Part shown: in pieces, positions 8,932 to 18,291 of the stretch | How the letters are laid out: the number at the start of each line of letters is the position of its first letter | Position numbering within the stretch: position 1 is the first letter of the stretch | DNA from: Saccharospirillaceae bacterium | GTDB taxonomy: Bacteria; Pseudomonadota; Gammaproteobacteria; Pseudomonadales; Oceanobacteraceae | Assembly: GCA_022448365.1 (NCBI GenBank) | Contig: JAKVCS010000003.1 | Location: 1,302,001 to 1,366,000 of the forward strand | Direction: 5' to 3' | Length of the DNA stretch: 64,000 nt | Position numbers and translations under genes: made by a program | Notes under the pieces: model-generated | What the model was told of the DNA's origin: nothing | Seen by the model: only the letters and a program-made list of their open reading frames with translations | Database searches by the model: none

Positions 8932-9782
8932 CAGCGACCACGTATTTTGCTTTCAACTTCATTAAAGCTTGGACGCCCGTGGGTAAACAGCGCTTTTCGG
9001 CCAAATTCAACTGCAAGTTGCGGCGGTACACCATTTAACGATGCAACGATACAAGCTCTACTGGCCTCATACAGCTTGATTTCCTCCTCCGCCAAGTGTC
9101 GCAGCGTTGAACTTACTGGTCCCACCAAACCATACGCCAGGAATACCCCGGAAAAGGTACCAACCAGTGCAGCAGCAACGTGTTTACCGATCTCGGCAAC
9201 ATCGCCACCGATCGCCCCCATGGTGATAACAATCCCCAATACTGCCGCCACAATGCCGAAGCCAGGCAATGCATCTGCCACCTTACCTACCGCTGTGCCA
9301 GGTTGCTCCAGCTCATGCAGTCGTGCATCAATTTCCTGATCCATCAGGGATTCAAGTTCGAACGAAGTCAGGTTGCCAGCAGCGATAATACGGAAATAAT
9401 CGGCAATGAAATTAGCCAGCTCTTGATTCGCCTGAATCGCCGGATATCGGGAAAAAATTGCACTGGATTGCGGGCTTTCAACGTCTCCTTCGATCGCCAT
9501 AATCCCTTCGCGCCGGGCTTTATTAAGAATGTCATAAATAACGCCCAGGACATCCATATACATGGCCTTGTTCACCTTGCCACCAAGAATAACCTGAGGC
9601 GTCAGTTTGAAACACCGAAGGATCACATGCCATGGGTTAGACAGCAGAAAGGCACCAAACGCGGCACCCACAATAATCAGAATTTCGAACGGCTGCCACA
9701 GCGCAAGCAGTTGCCCATGTGACATCACATAGCCGTACAAAACACTTCCGAATACGATAAACAGCCCAATTAGAAACAGCAT
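8931..9782 (-). CDS. motA: Flagellar motor stator protein MotA
   Basis: This is the 283-residue four-TM proton-channel subunit of the flagellar stator, partner of MotB. TM helices lie near residues 1-20, 28-48, 165-190 and 198-220. The conserved proline region DALPGFGIVAAVLGIVITMG and the cytoplasmic loop with charged residues between helices 2 and 3 are visible. Its length is close to E. coli MotA (295). It is the first gene of motA-motB and has a sigma-28-type -10 sequence upstream. Confidence 0.96.
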   Translation of the reverse strand: MLFLIGLFIVFGSVLYGYVMSHGQLLALWQPFEILIIVGAAFGAFLLSNPWHVILRCFKLTPQVILGGKVNKAMYMDVLGVIYDILNKARREGIMAIEGDVESPQSSAIFSRYPAIQANQELANFIADYFRIIAAGNLTSFELESLMDQEIDARLHELEQPGTAVGKVADALPGFGIVAAVLGIVITMGAIGGDVAEIGKHVAAALVGTFSGVFLAYGLVGPVSSTLRHLAEEEIKLYEASRACIVASLNGVPPQLAVEFGRKALFTHGRPSFNEVESKIRGR

Positions 9783-9813
9783 TCATTCAGTCCTTAAGCT
9801 TCCTGATAACCCC

Positions 9814-9840
9814 TTATCGGCCGCAACCACAAGATCGTGA
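9814..9840 (-). promoter_or_regulatory. Sigma-28 (FliA) type promoter for motAB
   Basis: On the minus strand a perfect FliA -10 element GCCGATAA occupies 9821-9814, about 30 nt before the motA ATG. Eleven bases further upstream is TCACGATC, which matches the -35 consensus TAAAGTTT at only 4 of 8 positions. The exact -10 and the fact that motAB are late flagellar genes in other gammaproteobacteria support the call. Confidence 0.65.
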
Positions 9841-9876
9841 TCTTCGGTGAATCGTTATTATCGAACAAGACATTTG

Positions 9877-9882
9877 TATAAT
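9877..9882 (+). promoter_or_regulatory. Candidate -10 box for the HDOD gene
   Basis: A TATAAT hexamer lies about 70 nt before the ATG at 9954. No convincing -35 element precedes it. Confidence 0.35.
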
Positions 9883-9953
9883 TTATCCGGCGACGACAGG
9901 GAAAATGACTATAGTAATTAAAGGTCACAATTCGCTGTTACACAAACTGAGAC

Positions 9954-11570
9954 ATGACACAATTATCACTGGTGCCGCCTTCGGCAATCTCCTGGAAGGC
10001 CATTAAAGAATTCCGCGACTTCCCGATTCTGGCCGAGAGCCGCGAGCGGGTGCGTCAGCAAATGCGCAGTAATCGGGTTAATTTCGATGACCTGAGCAAA
10101 ATTGTGGAACAGGACCCGGCTTTATGCCTGCATTTACTAACGTCGGCTGTGAGCCAAAACCCGGACTGCCGCGAACAGATATCCGGTGCCGCAAGCTGTT
10201 TGTCACTGCTTGGCATGGAAGAATTAGTCAAGCTGATTAAGAAGCTGCCCGTAGTTAGTGCCGATAGCGAATCCCGTCAACACCAACTTTATCGCCGTGC
10301 AGTGCACTGCTCAGGCATGGCTGGCGAACTGGCTGTCCAGTGGGCAGCGATCAAAGGTAATCAATCAGTGAGTTACGCTCGTTGGAGCGCCATGTTGACG
10401 GCTGCACCGATGTGGTTATGGCTGTTAAATGATGAATTGTCTCAAAACTGGTTGCATAGCCTTAGCCAGGGACAAGATCTGATTGCTGCGGCAAACCATT
10501 GCTTTGGCTCTCAGCATCTCAAAGACTGGCAGCAACTCGCGGAAGCGCTTTGTTTACCGCAGCTGGCAATCGACTGTTACTACCCGCAAAACTGGCTGAA
10601 ACAACCCGAGTGGCAATTGCTGCGCAAACACGATCCCCGCGACCTCGATGATCAGCGTAAATTACGTCATCAAATGCAAGCGCCGCATATGATGTCGATC
10701 ATGGCGAACAGTCTTGTGTGGCATTGGCATATCAGTCCACTGGGCAAGCGCTCGCAGCGCTGGCTGGCACTCGTCTGTCATTGGTTGGGAAAACCGGTGG
10801 CACTGCAAATGGCCGAACTGCGAAAAATTCAGCTGATAATCAGCCGGCGACAACAAGATGCGCTGTCCAGTGGCTTGGCTTTGCTGCTCAGCCCAGAGCC
10901 GACTGCCTTTGATTACCCGAAAATTGTGCCACAGAAACCAGATCCTAAACCTGATCGCAGCAGCGAAAACGCGGTGGCCAAAGCCGTTGTAACCCCTTTG
11001 CCAGAACGACCAGAACGTCAACCAGACCACAGTTATCTGAAGAAACTGATGCAGCAACTGCAGCACAGTCCGGATAGCTTTGGCGACTGGCATTATCTGA
11101 TGCGCGGCGTACTGAAAGGAATTTGTCATGGCGTTGGTTTATCCAGTGCTTGCATTGCACTACTGAACAAGGACAAGACAATGCTCAAGGTATTCTATGC
11201 CGAAGGTGTTGCGGAACAGGATCTGATTCGGCGTTTGACGATTGATCTGCGAAAAACCAATATATTCGCCAAGCTGCTGGAAAAACCTGCCAGCTTATTG
11301 ATTACCACAGAGAACCGGGCGCGATTCATGCGCGGCTTGCCGGAACAAACGCAGCAGCGATTGCCAGAACAACTGGTGACCATGTCGATTAATGCCGGTA
11401 ACAAACCCATCGGGATTGTTATTGCTTACAACGATGGCGGCAAAGAAGGGCTGATACCGGCAGAATATATGGCATTTAAGAATCTGTGCCAGACAGCCAG
11501 CAGTAGCTTAGCCGAGTTGCGTTGCAATACCGAAAGACAACGCAGATCAGGCAGCGCGGGCGGCCATTAG
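9954..11570 (+). CDS. HDOD-domain protein with C-terminal GAF-like region
   Basis: This 538-residue protein opens with an HDOD domain (residues about 15-210: FPILAESRERVRQQM, FDDLSKIVEQDPALCLHLL, CLSLLGMEELVKLIKKLP). HDOD is an HD-related fold without obvious catalytic metal ligands, found in bacterial signalling proteins. A variable middle rich in Pro and charged residues follows, then a GAF-like domain near 385-525 (GLSSACIALLNKDKTMLKV ... IGIVIAYNDGG). It occupies the slot between motA and rhdA that is held by an uncharacterised gene in Pseudomonas (PA4955 region, from memory). A signalling or regulatory role is likely but its partner is unknown. Confidence 0.8.
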   Translation: MTQLSLVPPSAISWKAIKEFRDFPILAESRERVRQQMRSNRVNFDDLSKIVEQDPALCLHLLTSAVSQNPDCREQISGAASCLSLLGMEELVKLIKKLPVVSADSESRQHQLYRRAVHCSGMAGELAVQWAAIKGNQSVSYARWSAMLTAAPMWLWLLNDELSQNWLHSLSQGQDLIAAANHCFGSQHLKDWQQLAEALCLPQLAIDCYYPQNWLKQPEWQLLRKHDPRDLDDQRKLRHQMQAPHMMSIMANSLVWHWHISPLGKRSQRWLALVCHWLGKPVALQMAELRKIQLIISRRQQDALSSGLALLLSPEPTAFDYPKIVPQKPDPKPDRSSENAVAKAVVTPLPERPERQPDHSYLKKLMQQLQHSPDSFGDWHYLMRGVLKGICHGVGLSSACIALLNKDKTMLKVFYAEGVAEQDLIRRLTIDLRKTNIFAKLLEKPASLLITTENRARFMRGLPEQTQQRLPEQLVTMSINAGNKPIGIVIAYNDGGKEGLIPAEYMAFKNLCQTASSSLAELRCNTERQRRSGSAGGH

Positions 11571-11651
11571 CATTCCCCATCCCTGACAAGTGTCAGCGGC
11601 TCAGATACACTACGGCTTTTCTTTTTGTGATCACACTAACCGGAAAGTTCT

Positions 11652-12476
11652 ATGCCCATCCTGCCGTTATTAGTTGAGCCAAAAGAGCTGGCCGCTCAGC
11701 TGCCGCTGGCCAATACTCTGATCATTGATCAGAGTAAGTTGGATAGTTATCTGCAACACCACATTCCAGGCGCCGTTCATCTGGACTTTAAACGCCTGCA
11801 GCTTGGCCAAAAACCAACACCGGGGGCATTGCCTTCTGTCGACGATCTGAGCGCATTGTTCAGTGAGCTCGGTCTGACATCGGATACACATGTCATCGCT
11901 TATGATGATGAAGGTGGTGGCTGGGCAGGCCGCCTGATCTGGGCACTGGATGTAATAGGCCATTCACAATATTCCTATGTGAATGGCGGCATTCACGCTT
12001 GGCTGAAAGATGGCTTGACCACTGAGGCGGGCAATAACCAGGTACTTGCCAGTCAATTCCAGATCCAATCTCTGCGGCACGAATTTTCCTTAACCAAGGA
12101 CCAGATCATCGAACGAATCGGTAATCCGGACTTTGCAATCTGGGATGCTCGTTCCGCTATGGAATACAGAGGTGAGAAAGTTTTCTCGGCGCGTGGTGGT
12201 CATATCCCCGGCGCAATAAATTACGAGTGGACCCTCGGTATGGATGCCAACAATGGTCTGCGTATTAAGAATCTGGATGAGTTCCGTGAGTTATTAAGAG
12301 CGATGAACATTGACGAAAGCAAAGAGATCGTCACCCACTGCCAAACTCACCACAGATCCGGTTATACCTATCTGGTAGGAAAGATTTTAGGTTTCAACAT
12401 CAAAGCGTACGCTGGCTCCTGGTCGGAATGGGGCAATGACGAAAAGACCCCAATTAACACCGGCGAACAGCCCTGA
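11652..12476 (+). CDS. rhdA: Sulfurtransferase (rhodanese), RhdA type
   Basis: This 274-residue two-domain rhodanese transfers sulfane sulfur through a cysteine persulfide. The N-terminal domain is inactive; the C-terminal one carries the active-site loop CQTHHRSG with the cysteine at residue 230, the loop and number known for Azotobacter vinelandii RhdA. The CRYGP-type loop of 3-mercaptopyruvate sulfurtransferases is not used. psd follows 10 nt after the stop with its own ribosome binding site, so the two are probably co-transcribed, as in Pseudomonas. Confidence 0.93.
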   Translation: MPILPLLVEPKELAAQLPLANTLIIDQSKLDSYLQHHIPGAVHLDFKRLQLGQKPTPGALPSVDDLSALFSELGLTSDTHVIAYDDEGGGWAGRLIWALDVIGHSQYSYVNGGIHAWLKDGLTTEAGNNQVLASQFQIQSLRHEFSLTKDQIIERIGNPDFAIWDARSAMEYRGEKVFSARGGHIPGAINYEWTLGMDANNGLRIKNLDEFRELLRAMNIDESKEIVTHCQTHHRSGYTYLVGKILGFNIKAYAGSWSEWGNDEKTPINTGEQP

Positions 12477-12486
12477 GGAAAATACA

Positions 12487-13353
12487 TTGAGTACATCATT
12501 AAAAGATAAATTATTTATCGCCAGTCAATATCTGGTCCCACAACACTTATTATCGCGCGGTATCGGTGCACTGGCAGCAACAGAAATTGACTGGATTAAA
12601 AATCCGTTAATTCGTGCTTTTATCAAACAGTTCGATGTGAATATGAGCGAAGCTCAGCGTCAAAATGCCGAGGATTTTCGTTGTTTTAACGATTTTTTCA
12701 CCCGCGAGTTACAACAAGGCGCGCGCCCGTTAGCAAGCGGAGATAATATGATTCTGTCTCCGGCTGACGGCGCTGTATCGCAGCTTGGTCCTATTGAAAA
12801 CGGTCGTATTTTTCAGGCTAAGGGCCAAGACTATTCTCTGATTGAATTATTAGGCGGTGATAGCGACCGCGCAGCGCCATTTATGGGTGGGCAGTTTTCG
12901 ACAATTTATTTGTCACCTAAAGATTATCACCGCGTTCACATGCCGGTTACCGGCACTTTACGGGAAATGATATATGTTCCGGGTGATCTGTTCTCGGTCA
13001 ACCAGACAACGGCAGAAAATGTACCTCGCCTGTTTTCACGTAATGAACGCGTTGTAGCTATCTTTGATACCGAGCTGGGTCAAATGGCTATGGTGTTGGT
13101 TGGCGCTATGATTGTCGCCGCGGTAGAAACCATCTGGCATGGTTTGGTTACACCACCGAAGCGCGAATTACGCGTCACCTCGTACCCAAGTCCAGAACCA
13201 ATCACCATTGAAAAAGGCGAAGAAATGGGTCGCTTCCTGTTGGGTTCAACCGTCGTATTGTGTTTTGAAAAAGACAAAATGCACTGGCAGGAAACACTGG
13301 AGGCCGGATCACCGCTGCGCATGGGCGAAAGCGTCGGCATGACACTGGAATAA
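12487..13353 (+). CDS. psd: Phosphatidylserine decarboxylase proenzyme
   Basis: This 288-residue membrane-associated enzyme converts phosphatidylserine to phosphatidylethanolamine. The self-cleavage motif LGST is present (RFLLGSTVVLCF), with the pyruvoyl-forming serine at residue 254. I chose the TTG at 12487, preceded by TGAGGAAAA, because the product then begins STSLKDKLFIASQYLVPQH at the usual Psd position. An in-frame ATG at 12436 would overlap rhdA by 41 bp. A terminator follows the stop. Confidence 0.95.
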   Translation: MSTSLKDKLFIASQYLVPQHLLSRGIGALAATEIDWIKNPLIRAFIKQFDVNMSEAQRQNAEDFRCFNDFFTRELQQGARPLASGDNMILSPADGAVSQLGPIENGRIFQAKGQDYSLIELLGGDSDRAAPFMGGQFSTIYLSPKDYHRVHMPVTGTLREMIYVPGDLFSVNQTTAENVPRLFSRNERVVAIFDTELGQMAMVLVGAMIVAAVETIWHGLVTPPKRELRVTSYPSPEPITIEKGEEMGRFLLGSTVVLCFEKDKMHWQETLEAGSPLRMGESVGMTLE

Positions 13354-13374
13354 ACTGGCTCAATAACAGCTATA

Positions 13375-13420
13375 AAAAGCCGGACACTTTGACCCAAAGT
13401 TGTTCGGCTTTTGTGTTTTT
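13375..13420 (+). terminator. Intrinsic terminator after psd
   Basis: AAAAGCCG (13375-13382) pairs with CGGCTTTT (13405-13412), followed by TGTGTTTTT. The loop holds ACTTTGACCCAAAGT, itself nearly self-complementary. Confidence 0.85.
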
Positions 13421-13547
13421 AGCCCGGTTTTGCAGGCGAAGTATTTTCCCGGTACAGAGAACACTGCTCTATTCCCGTGGCGATGCCAGGCGAGAGTTCG
13501 TTCCTGGTAATAAACGCACTGACAGCGATGTCTTCTGTTCTTCGGAA

Positions 13548-14459
13548 TTATGCTCTATCCCAGGAAAAGCTCACCACTTCGTCGATGAATTCCAAACCAG
13601 TCAAAAGCATCAATATTCGATCAAGGCCCATTGCTACCCCGGCACATTCTGGCATACCGGAAGCCATCGCCTGCAATAAACGCTGATCGATATCACGCCC
13701 TTTTGATTCGTCGAAAAAGCGTTTTTTCTGCTCCTGGTGATCAGTCAGCTCGTGGTATCCATTGGCGAGTTCAACACCATTTAAAAACACTTCAAATCGC
13801 TCAGCATGGGCACTCGATTCGTCCACACGGACTTTGGATAATGCTGCCTGAGATGGCGGATAATCATAGATAAAAACCAGCGTATCCCGAGGTAAATTAG
13901 GTTCCACCTGATGGCTCATAATAATATCCAGCCAGCCATCGCGATCCAGTTCCAGATCAGCGCCGGCAAGTTCAATACCTCTGGCGCGAACTGCACCATC
14001 GTCACAATCAGTCCATTTTATCTGGGCAAACTGCCTAAGAGCATCCGTATAACTGAGATCAAGACGAGGAAAAGATTGCTTAAATATCAACCGCAATAAT
14101 TCCGCCACTTCGTCCATCAACTGCCAATGATCCCAGTCAACGCGATACCATTCCAGCATTGAGAATTCCGGGTTATGACGCTGACCCGCTTCACCACAGC
14201 GAAAGACTTTCGCAATCTGAAAAATATCGCCGCTATCCGCACACAACAGGCGTTTCATCGCATACTCCGGTGACGTATGTAAATAACGCCCCTGCGCCTG
14301 GATCGGTTCAATATTCGGATCTATAACGGGTGCCTGACACAACACTGGCGTTTCCACCTCAAGCACCTGGCGTTGATAAAAGAACTCACGGATAGCACGG
14401 TTTAATTCAGCCCGTAGCTGTAGCAACCTGTTGCTGGCCCCTGGACGCCAATCCTGCAT
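13548..14459 (-). CDS. epmA: EF-P--(R)-beta-lysine ligase EpmA (GenX/PoxA)
   Basis: This 303-residue paralogue of class II lysyl-tRNA synthetase lacks the anticodon-binding domain; it attaches (R)-beta-lysine to EF-P. Motif 2 (VFRCGEAGQRHNPEFSMLEWYR) is easy to see, shown here in part as RHNPEFSMLEWYR, and motif 3 is AMGLDRILMLLTG. The C terminus FSWDRA matches the family ending. It is about 20 residues shorter than E. coli EpmA. It lies directly downstream of efp on the same strand, although a terminator separates them, and epmB is divergent from efp, so the whole modification pathway sits within 2.7 kb. Confidence 0.95.
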   Translation of the reverse strand: MQDWRPGASNRLLQLRAELNRAIREFFYQRQVLEVETPVLCQAPVIDPNIEPIQAQGRYLHTSPEYAMKRLLCADSGDIFQIAKVFRCGEAGQRHNPEFSMLEWYRVDWDHWQLMDEVAELLRLIFKQSFPRLDLSYTDALRQFAQIKWTDCDDGAVRARGIELAGADLELDRDGWLDIIMSHQVEPNLPRDTLVFIYDYPPSQAALSKVRVDESSAHAERFEVFLNGVELANGYHELTDHQEQKKRFFDESKGRDIDQRLLQAMASGMPECAGVAMGLDRILMLLTGLEFIDEVVSFSWDRA

Positions 14460-14499
14460 GTAACAATTCCCGCGATGTAGAAAACAGCTCGCTGGCTGT

Positions 14500-14533
14500 C
14501 TGAAAAAGAAAAGGGAGCCAAGCGGCTCCCTTC
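14500..14533 (-). terminator. Terminator between efp and epmA
   Basis: AAGGGAGCC and GGCTCCCTT (14511-14519 and 14524-14532) form a 9-bp stem with a 4-nt loop. On the minus strand it is followed by TTCTTTTTC. It would end most efp transcripts, leaving epmA with less read-through or its own promoter. Confidence 0.88.
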
Positions 14534-14552
14534 CAAATAATACGCCTGAGGC

Positions 14553-15119
14553 TTAAGCACGGCTAACGTATTCGCCAGTACGGGTATCAATACGCAACAC
14601 TTCGCCGATATTGATAAACAAAGGTACCTTAACAACAGCGCCGGTGGTCAGAGTCGCCGGTTTAGAGCCACCCTGAGCCGTATCACCTTTCAGTCCCGGA
14701 TCCGTTTCAGTCACCTCCAACTCAACAAAATTAGGTGGAGCAACGGTCAATACACCGCCATTGAACAGAGTAACAACATAAGTTTCCTGCTCTTTCAGCC
14801 ATTTAACGGTATCACCCAAAGCCTCCGCCGAAGCACCGTGTTGCTCGAACGAGCCATCTTTTGCCATGAAATGCCAGAATTCACCGTCGGTGTACAGGTA
14901 TTCCATGTCATATTCCATCACATCGGCACCTTCCAGAGATTCACCAGACTTAAAGGTGCGCTCCCATACACGACCATTTTTCAGGTTACGCAGCTTCACA
15001 CGGTTGAATGCCTGACCTTTGCCCGGCTTTACGTATTCGTTTTCTACAATGGAGCAAGGATCTCCATCGAGCATCACTTTAAGACCTGATTTGAATTCGT
15101 TGGTAGAATAATTCGCCAT
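14553..15119 (-). CDS. efp: Translation elongation factor P
   Basis: This 188-residue factor relieves ribosome stalling at polyproline. The three-domain layout and length are standard. The loop KPGKGQAF places lysine at residue 34, the site that EpmA and EpmB lysylate in E. coli. This differs from Pseudomonas, where an arginine is rhamnosylated by EarP. The C-terminal signature [11 protein letters not shown] is present. The divergent epmB starts only 36 bp away, so the promoters must overlap. Confidence 0.98.
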   Translation of the reverse strand: MANYSTNEFKSGLKVMLDGDPCSIVENEYVKPGKGQAFNRVKLRNLKNGRVWERTFKSGESLEGADVMEYDMEYLYTDGEFWHFMAKDGSFEQHGASAEALGDTVKWLKEQETYVVTLFNGGVLTVAPPNFVELEVTETDPGLKGDTAQGGSKPATLTTGAVVKVPLFINIGEVLRIDTRTGEYVSRA

Positions 15120-15155
15120 TTTAAAACCTGATTACTTTTAGGAAGTCGTATCAAA

Positions 15156-16169
15156 GTGCATATCATAACCCGAACCAGCGACGCTGTAGAGCCACAAGAT
15201 TGGCGCCAGATCCTGGCTGAGTCCTATCGAGACCTTGATAAGCTGCTTGAGTTCCTGCAAATCGACCTGGACCAGCGCCACAATGCTGAGCATGCCAGCA
15301 AGGATTTTTCTTTATTGGTGCCCAGCCCTTATGCTGACTTAATTGAGCAAGGCAACCCGAATGATCCACTGCTACTCCAGGTACTACCTCAACCTGCCGA
15401 GTTACATAACCCGCCTGGGTACGTTACCGATCCGCTGGCTGAGAAACATGCCAATATTCAACAAGGGATTATTCATAAGTACCACGGACGGGTTCTGCTC
15501 CTGGCAGCATCCGGCTGCGCCGTAAATTGTCGCTATTGTTTCCGCCGTCATTTTCCCTATCAGGAGAATCGCGTCAGTCGCCAGCAATGGCAGCAGACGC
15601 TGGAATATGTCGCCGCTGATAGCACGATTGAGGAAGTGATCCTCAGTGGCGGTGATCCACTGATGCTACAAGATCATCATTTATCTGAGTTGATCAATCA
15701 GATAGAGGCTATTCCTCATGTACAACGGTTACGGATTCACACACGACTGCCGGTAGTCATCCCACAGAGAATCACTCCGGAACTGTGTCATCGCCTAAAA
15801 CGCAGCCGTTTATTCACGAGTTGTGTGCTGCATATTAACCATCCAAACGAATTATCGGCGCTGCACCGACGCGCCTACCAAGCACTGAGAGACGCCAATG
15901 TAACTCTGCTGAATCAGGCAGTATTACTGAGACACGTCAATGATCGGCTCAGTGTTTTGTCTGAATTAAGCAAACAACTGTTTGAATTTGGCATATTGCC
16001 TTATTACCTTCACCTGCTCGACCCGGTTAAAGGCGCCAGCCATTTTGATATTCCTGAGCAAGAAGCCGTAGCTTTGCACCAACAACTGATGTGCGAATTA
16101 CCCGGCTATCTGGTTCCCAAGCTGGTCAGGGAAGAAGGCGGAAAGGCCCATAAGACGGCGATAATATAA
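15156..16169 (+). CDS. epmB: EF-P beta-lysylation protein EpmB (lysine 2,3-aminomutase family)
   Basis: This 337-residue radical-SAM, PLP-dependent enzyme converts (S)-alpha-lysine to (R)-beta-lysine for EpmA. The iron-sulfur motif CAVNCRYCFRRHFPY (CxxxCxxC) lies near residue 120, and the radical-SAM GGDP motif appears as LSGGDPLML. The length matches E. coli YjeK (342). The start is a GTG at 15156. It is divergent from efp with a 36-bp intergenic region, so it is in effect co-located with its substrate. Confidence 0.96.
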   Translation: MHIITRTSDAVEPQDWRQILAESYRDLDKLLEFLQIDLDQRHNAEHASKDFSLLVPSPYADLIEQGNPNDPLLLQVLPQPAELHNPPGYVTDPLAEKHANIQQGIIHKYHGRVLLLAASGCAVNCRYCFRRHFPYQENRVSRQQWQQTLEYVAADSTIEEVILSGGDPLMLQDHHLSELINQIEAIPHVQRLRIHTRLPVVIPQRITPELCHRLKRSRLFTSCVLHINHPNELSALHRRAYQALRDANVTLLNQAVLLRHVNDRLSVLSELSKQLFEFGILPYYLHLLDPVKGASHFDIPEQEAVALHQQLMCELPGYLVPKLVREEGGKAHKTAII

Positions 16170-16262
16170 AAATGACTCTCATGGCAGTGAAAATCAGCGT
16201 CGTAACGGACTCAGACGCATGTTTTACACGGTTTTACCTTTGTCGCCAGCAAATTTCCTGAG

Positions 16263-16296
16263 TGTAAGCATGCACTTACAGCAAATTGTCTATACT
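16263..16296 (+). promoter_or_regulatory. Candidate promoter and palindromic operator upstream of the fimW-like gene
   Basis: A symmetrical sequence TGTAAG-CATGCA-CTTACA (16263-16280) is followed by a -10-like TATACT at 16291-16296, about 65 nt before the ATG. No clear -35 is seen. The palindrome could be an operator; no known binding site is recognised. Confidence 0.35.
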
Positions 16297-16360
16297 GTAG
16301 AACAGCTACACTCATTGAAAATTGGTTGATCGTTTGTTTTTTAATCGACAGTAGGAACGC

Positions 16361-18172
16361 ATGGACAGCTCAAAAGCGCCAATCAAATTACACATCCCGG
16401 CCACAACACTGGCTCAGCCCAGTATCTGTGCCGGTAACGTTGAAGGCATTACCCAGTGGGCCAAAGAACTCCCAATGGCTAATACCGGGGAATCTGCGCG
16501 CCGCCTGTATCATGCCATTCGCGAACTGAACCAGTGGGACACAGATCCCCTGTTACGGTTCAAGGTATTAGAAGTTGTCCGCCCCTACATTTACTCCATC
16601 TGCACACTGCTGAATAAACACTTTTTACAGTCATCAATATCACTGAACGAGAAGCAGCTGAAAATTGCTAACCTCAGTCAGGCACTTCAGGTACATCTGG
16701 CTACAGGCTACAAATTGGTTGTGGCACACAGTATTGCTAACCTGAGACCCACTGATAAACCAGCAAAAATCGTGACACTGGCCGTTCATCGTGCGATATC
16801 GGATACCAATCAAACCATATTGCGAGCATTCCAACTCTACTGTCAGCCACCCGAACATGCCTGGCTGGAAATTAATCAGTTGCTCTTATTGGCCGAAATG
16901 CATGGCCTGACTCAATACAAAGTCAGTGATCGACAGACTCGGTTTCTGTCCAGCTCTACCATTAAAGATGTTTATATACGTGCCCATCTGCTCGGTACCG
17001 CTAAACCAAATAATTTACGTCAACAAGATCTGATACAGCTCTATGATGCCAGCGAACTCTGGGCTGAATTTGTCGGCTTGACGCATGCTGAAGATGAATC
17101 CGCTTTGTTCATCATCAACCTGCACCGCGACCGACCCGGCCAATATCGCCAGCACTTACGCGACGCACAGAAGCCGTTGTTTCGTAGCCTGAACACCGCA
17201 GAGCTGGTGAAAGCGCTTAAACTCTGGGCAGCCAACCCGAATGGTAATAACACCATCACGGTTCCGGGGAAACTGTCCGACAACCTGCTGTCCCATGCGA
17301 TTCAATCCTGGGGCATTCACTGGCAACGCTCATTCCGTCGTGCACCAACTGAGGGCTCGCTGAGACTCTGCATTGGTTTGTCTGCAACGCATTATTACAG
17401 CGGTGGCTTGCTCGATTTTGACCTGATGCTGACGCGCTTCAAACCCAAGACGATGCATGATGAAGTGCAGCAGGCTGCCGACACCGGCAAAGCCAGTTCG
17501 GATGATGTCTGGGCAGATGCATTCGATGCCGGTGGAGCAAAAATCGCCGACAACCCAAGCCTCAATCTGGATGCTATCGAGTTTATCAACAAATATAAAG
17601 ACGACGATGATCAGGCTGAGACAAAGGCCAAATACCCATCGCACTCCGTCGAGCTAATCAATACCAGCCCCGGTGGTTATTGTCTTCACTGGAAAGGCAA
17701 TGTACCGCCCAGCATTCAGGCCGGAGAATTGATTGGTATTCAGGAGAAAGGAGTGAAACACTGGTCAATCGGTGTTATCCGCTGGATTCGCCATCTGCGC
17801 GATCAGGGTACGCAACTGGGTATCGAGTTACTGGCACCACGAGCACAAATTGGCGCCGCCAGAATTCTCCAGAAAACCGGTAACAACGGTCCCCTGATGC
17901 GTGCATTATTACTACCCGCGATTAAAGCAATCGCTCAGCCAGCAACATTATTGTTACCCAGAATGCCGTTCAGAACCGGCAATAAGGTTGAACTGATGTT
18001 TGAAAGCGAACAAGGCCGCTATCAGCTGACTAAGCGATTGACCTCGACCAGTAGCTTCGGGCAATTCCAATTTCGGATGGTGGGCTTTAATACCAGTCAA
18101 AAGCAGAGCACCATGCAACCTGCTCCCGGTGTTACTGATGATGACTTCGACTCGATCTGGAATAAGTTGTAA
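16361..18172 (+). CDS. fimW: FimW-like cyclic di-GMP effector protein
   Basis: This 603-residue cytoplasmic protein has no TM segment. The first ~350 residues are helical and of unknown fold (SARRLYHAIRELNQWDTDPL and LLRFKVLEVVRPYIY are typical of this family). The C-terminal region, about residues 425-530, looks PilZ-like, with NTSPGG matching the (D/N)xSxxG motif and GIELLAP as the later strand; I do not see a clear RxxxR. It lies directly upstream of a FimX homologue, the arrangement of PA4958-PA4959 in P. aeruginosa, where FimW is a polar c-di-GMP effector for surface attachment. The symbol rests on that gene order plus general similarity, so it is moderately secure. Confidence 0.72.
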   Translation: MDSSKAPIKLHIPATTLAQPSICAGNVEGITQWAKELPMANTGESARRLYHAIRELNQWDTDPLLRFKVLEVVRPYIYSICTLLNKHFLQSSISLNEKQLKIANLSQALQVHLATGYKLVVAHSIANLRPTDKPAKIVTLAVHRAISDTNQTILRAFQLYCQPPEHAWLEINQLLLLAEMHGLTQYKVSDRQTRFLSSSTIKDVYIRAHLLGTAKPNNLRQQDLIQLYDASELWAEFVGLTHAEDESALFIINLHRDRPGQYRQHLRDAQKPLFRSLNTAELVKALKLWAANPNGNNTITVPGKLSDNLLSHAIQSWGIHWQRSFRRAPTEGSLRLCIGLSATHYYSGGLLDFDLMLTRFKPKTMHDEVQQAADTGKASSDDVWADAFDAGGAKIADNPSLNLDAIEFINKYKDDDDQAETKAKYPSHSVELINTSPGGYCLHWKGNVPPSIQAGELIGIQEKGVKHWSIGVIRWIRHLRDQGTQLGIELLAPRAQIGAARILQKTGNNGPLMRALLLPAIKAIAQPATLLLPRMPFRTGNKVELMFESEQGRYQLTKRLTSTSSFGQFQFRMVGFNTSQKQSTMQPAPGVTDDDFDSIWNKL

Positions 18173-18253
18173 AACCGGGTAAAAGCTGACCAGATGCTTC
18201 GGATTATGACAATTACTGTCACAACTGGACGTTTTTTTTTACTTCCTAACACT

Positions 18254-18259
18254 TATAAT
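18254..18259 (+). promoter_or_regulatory. Candidate -10 box for fimX
   Basis: A TATAAT hexamer precedes the GTG start of fimX by 32 nt. There is no -35 at normal spacing, only a run of nine T. Confidence 0.35.
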
Positions 18260-18291
18260 CGACAGCCCCCTATCTTTAAGCTGGTACATTC

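Noticed and set aside
11626-11635. TGTGATCACA palindrome before rhdA as a CRP site
   Set aside because: CRP half-sites TGTGA and TCACA need a 6-bp spacer; here they overlap, so it does not fit.
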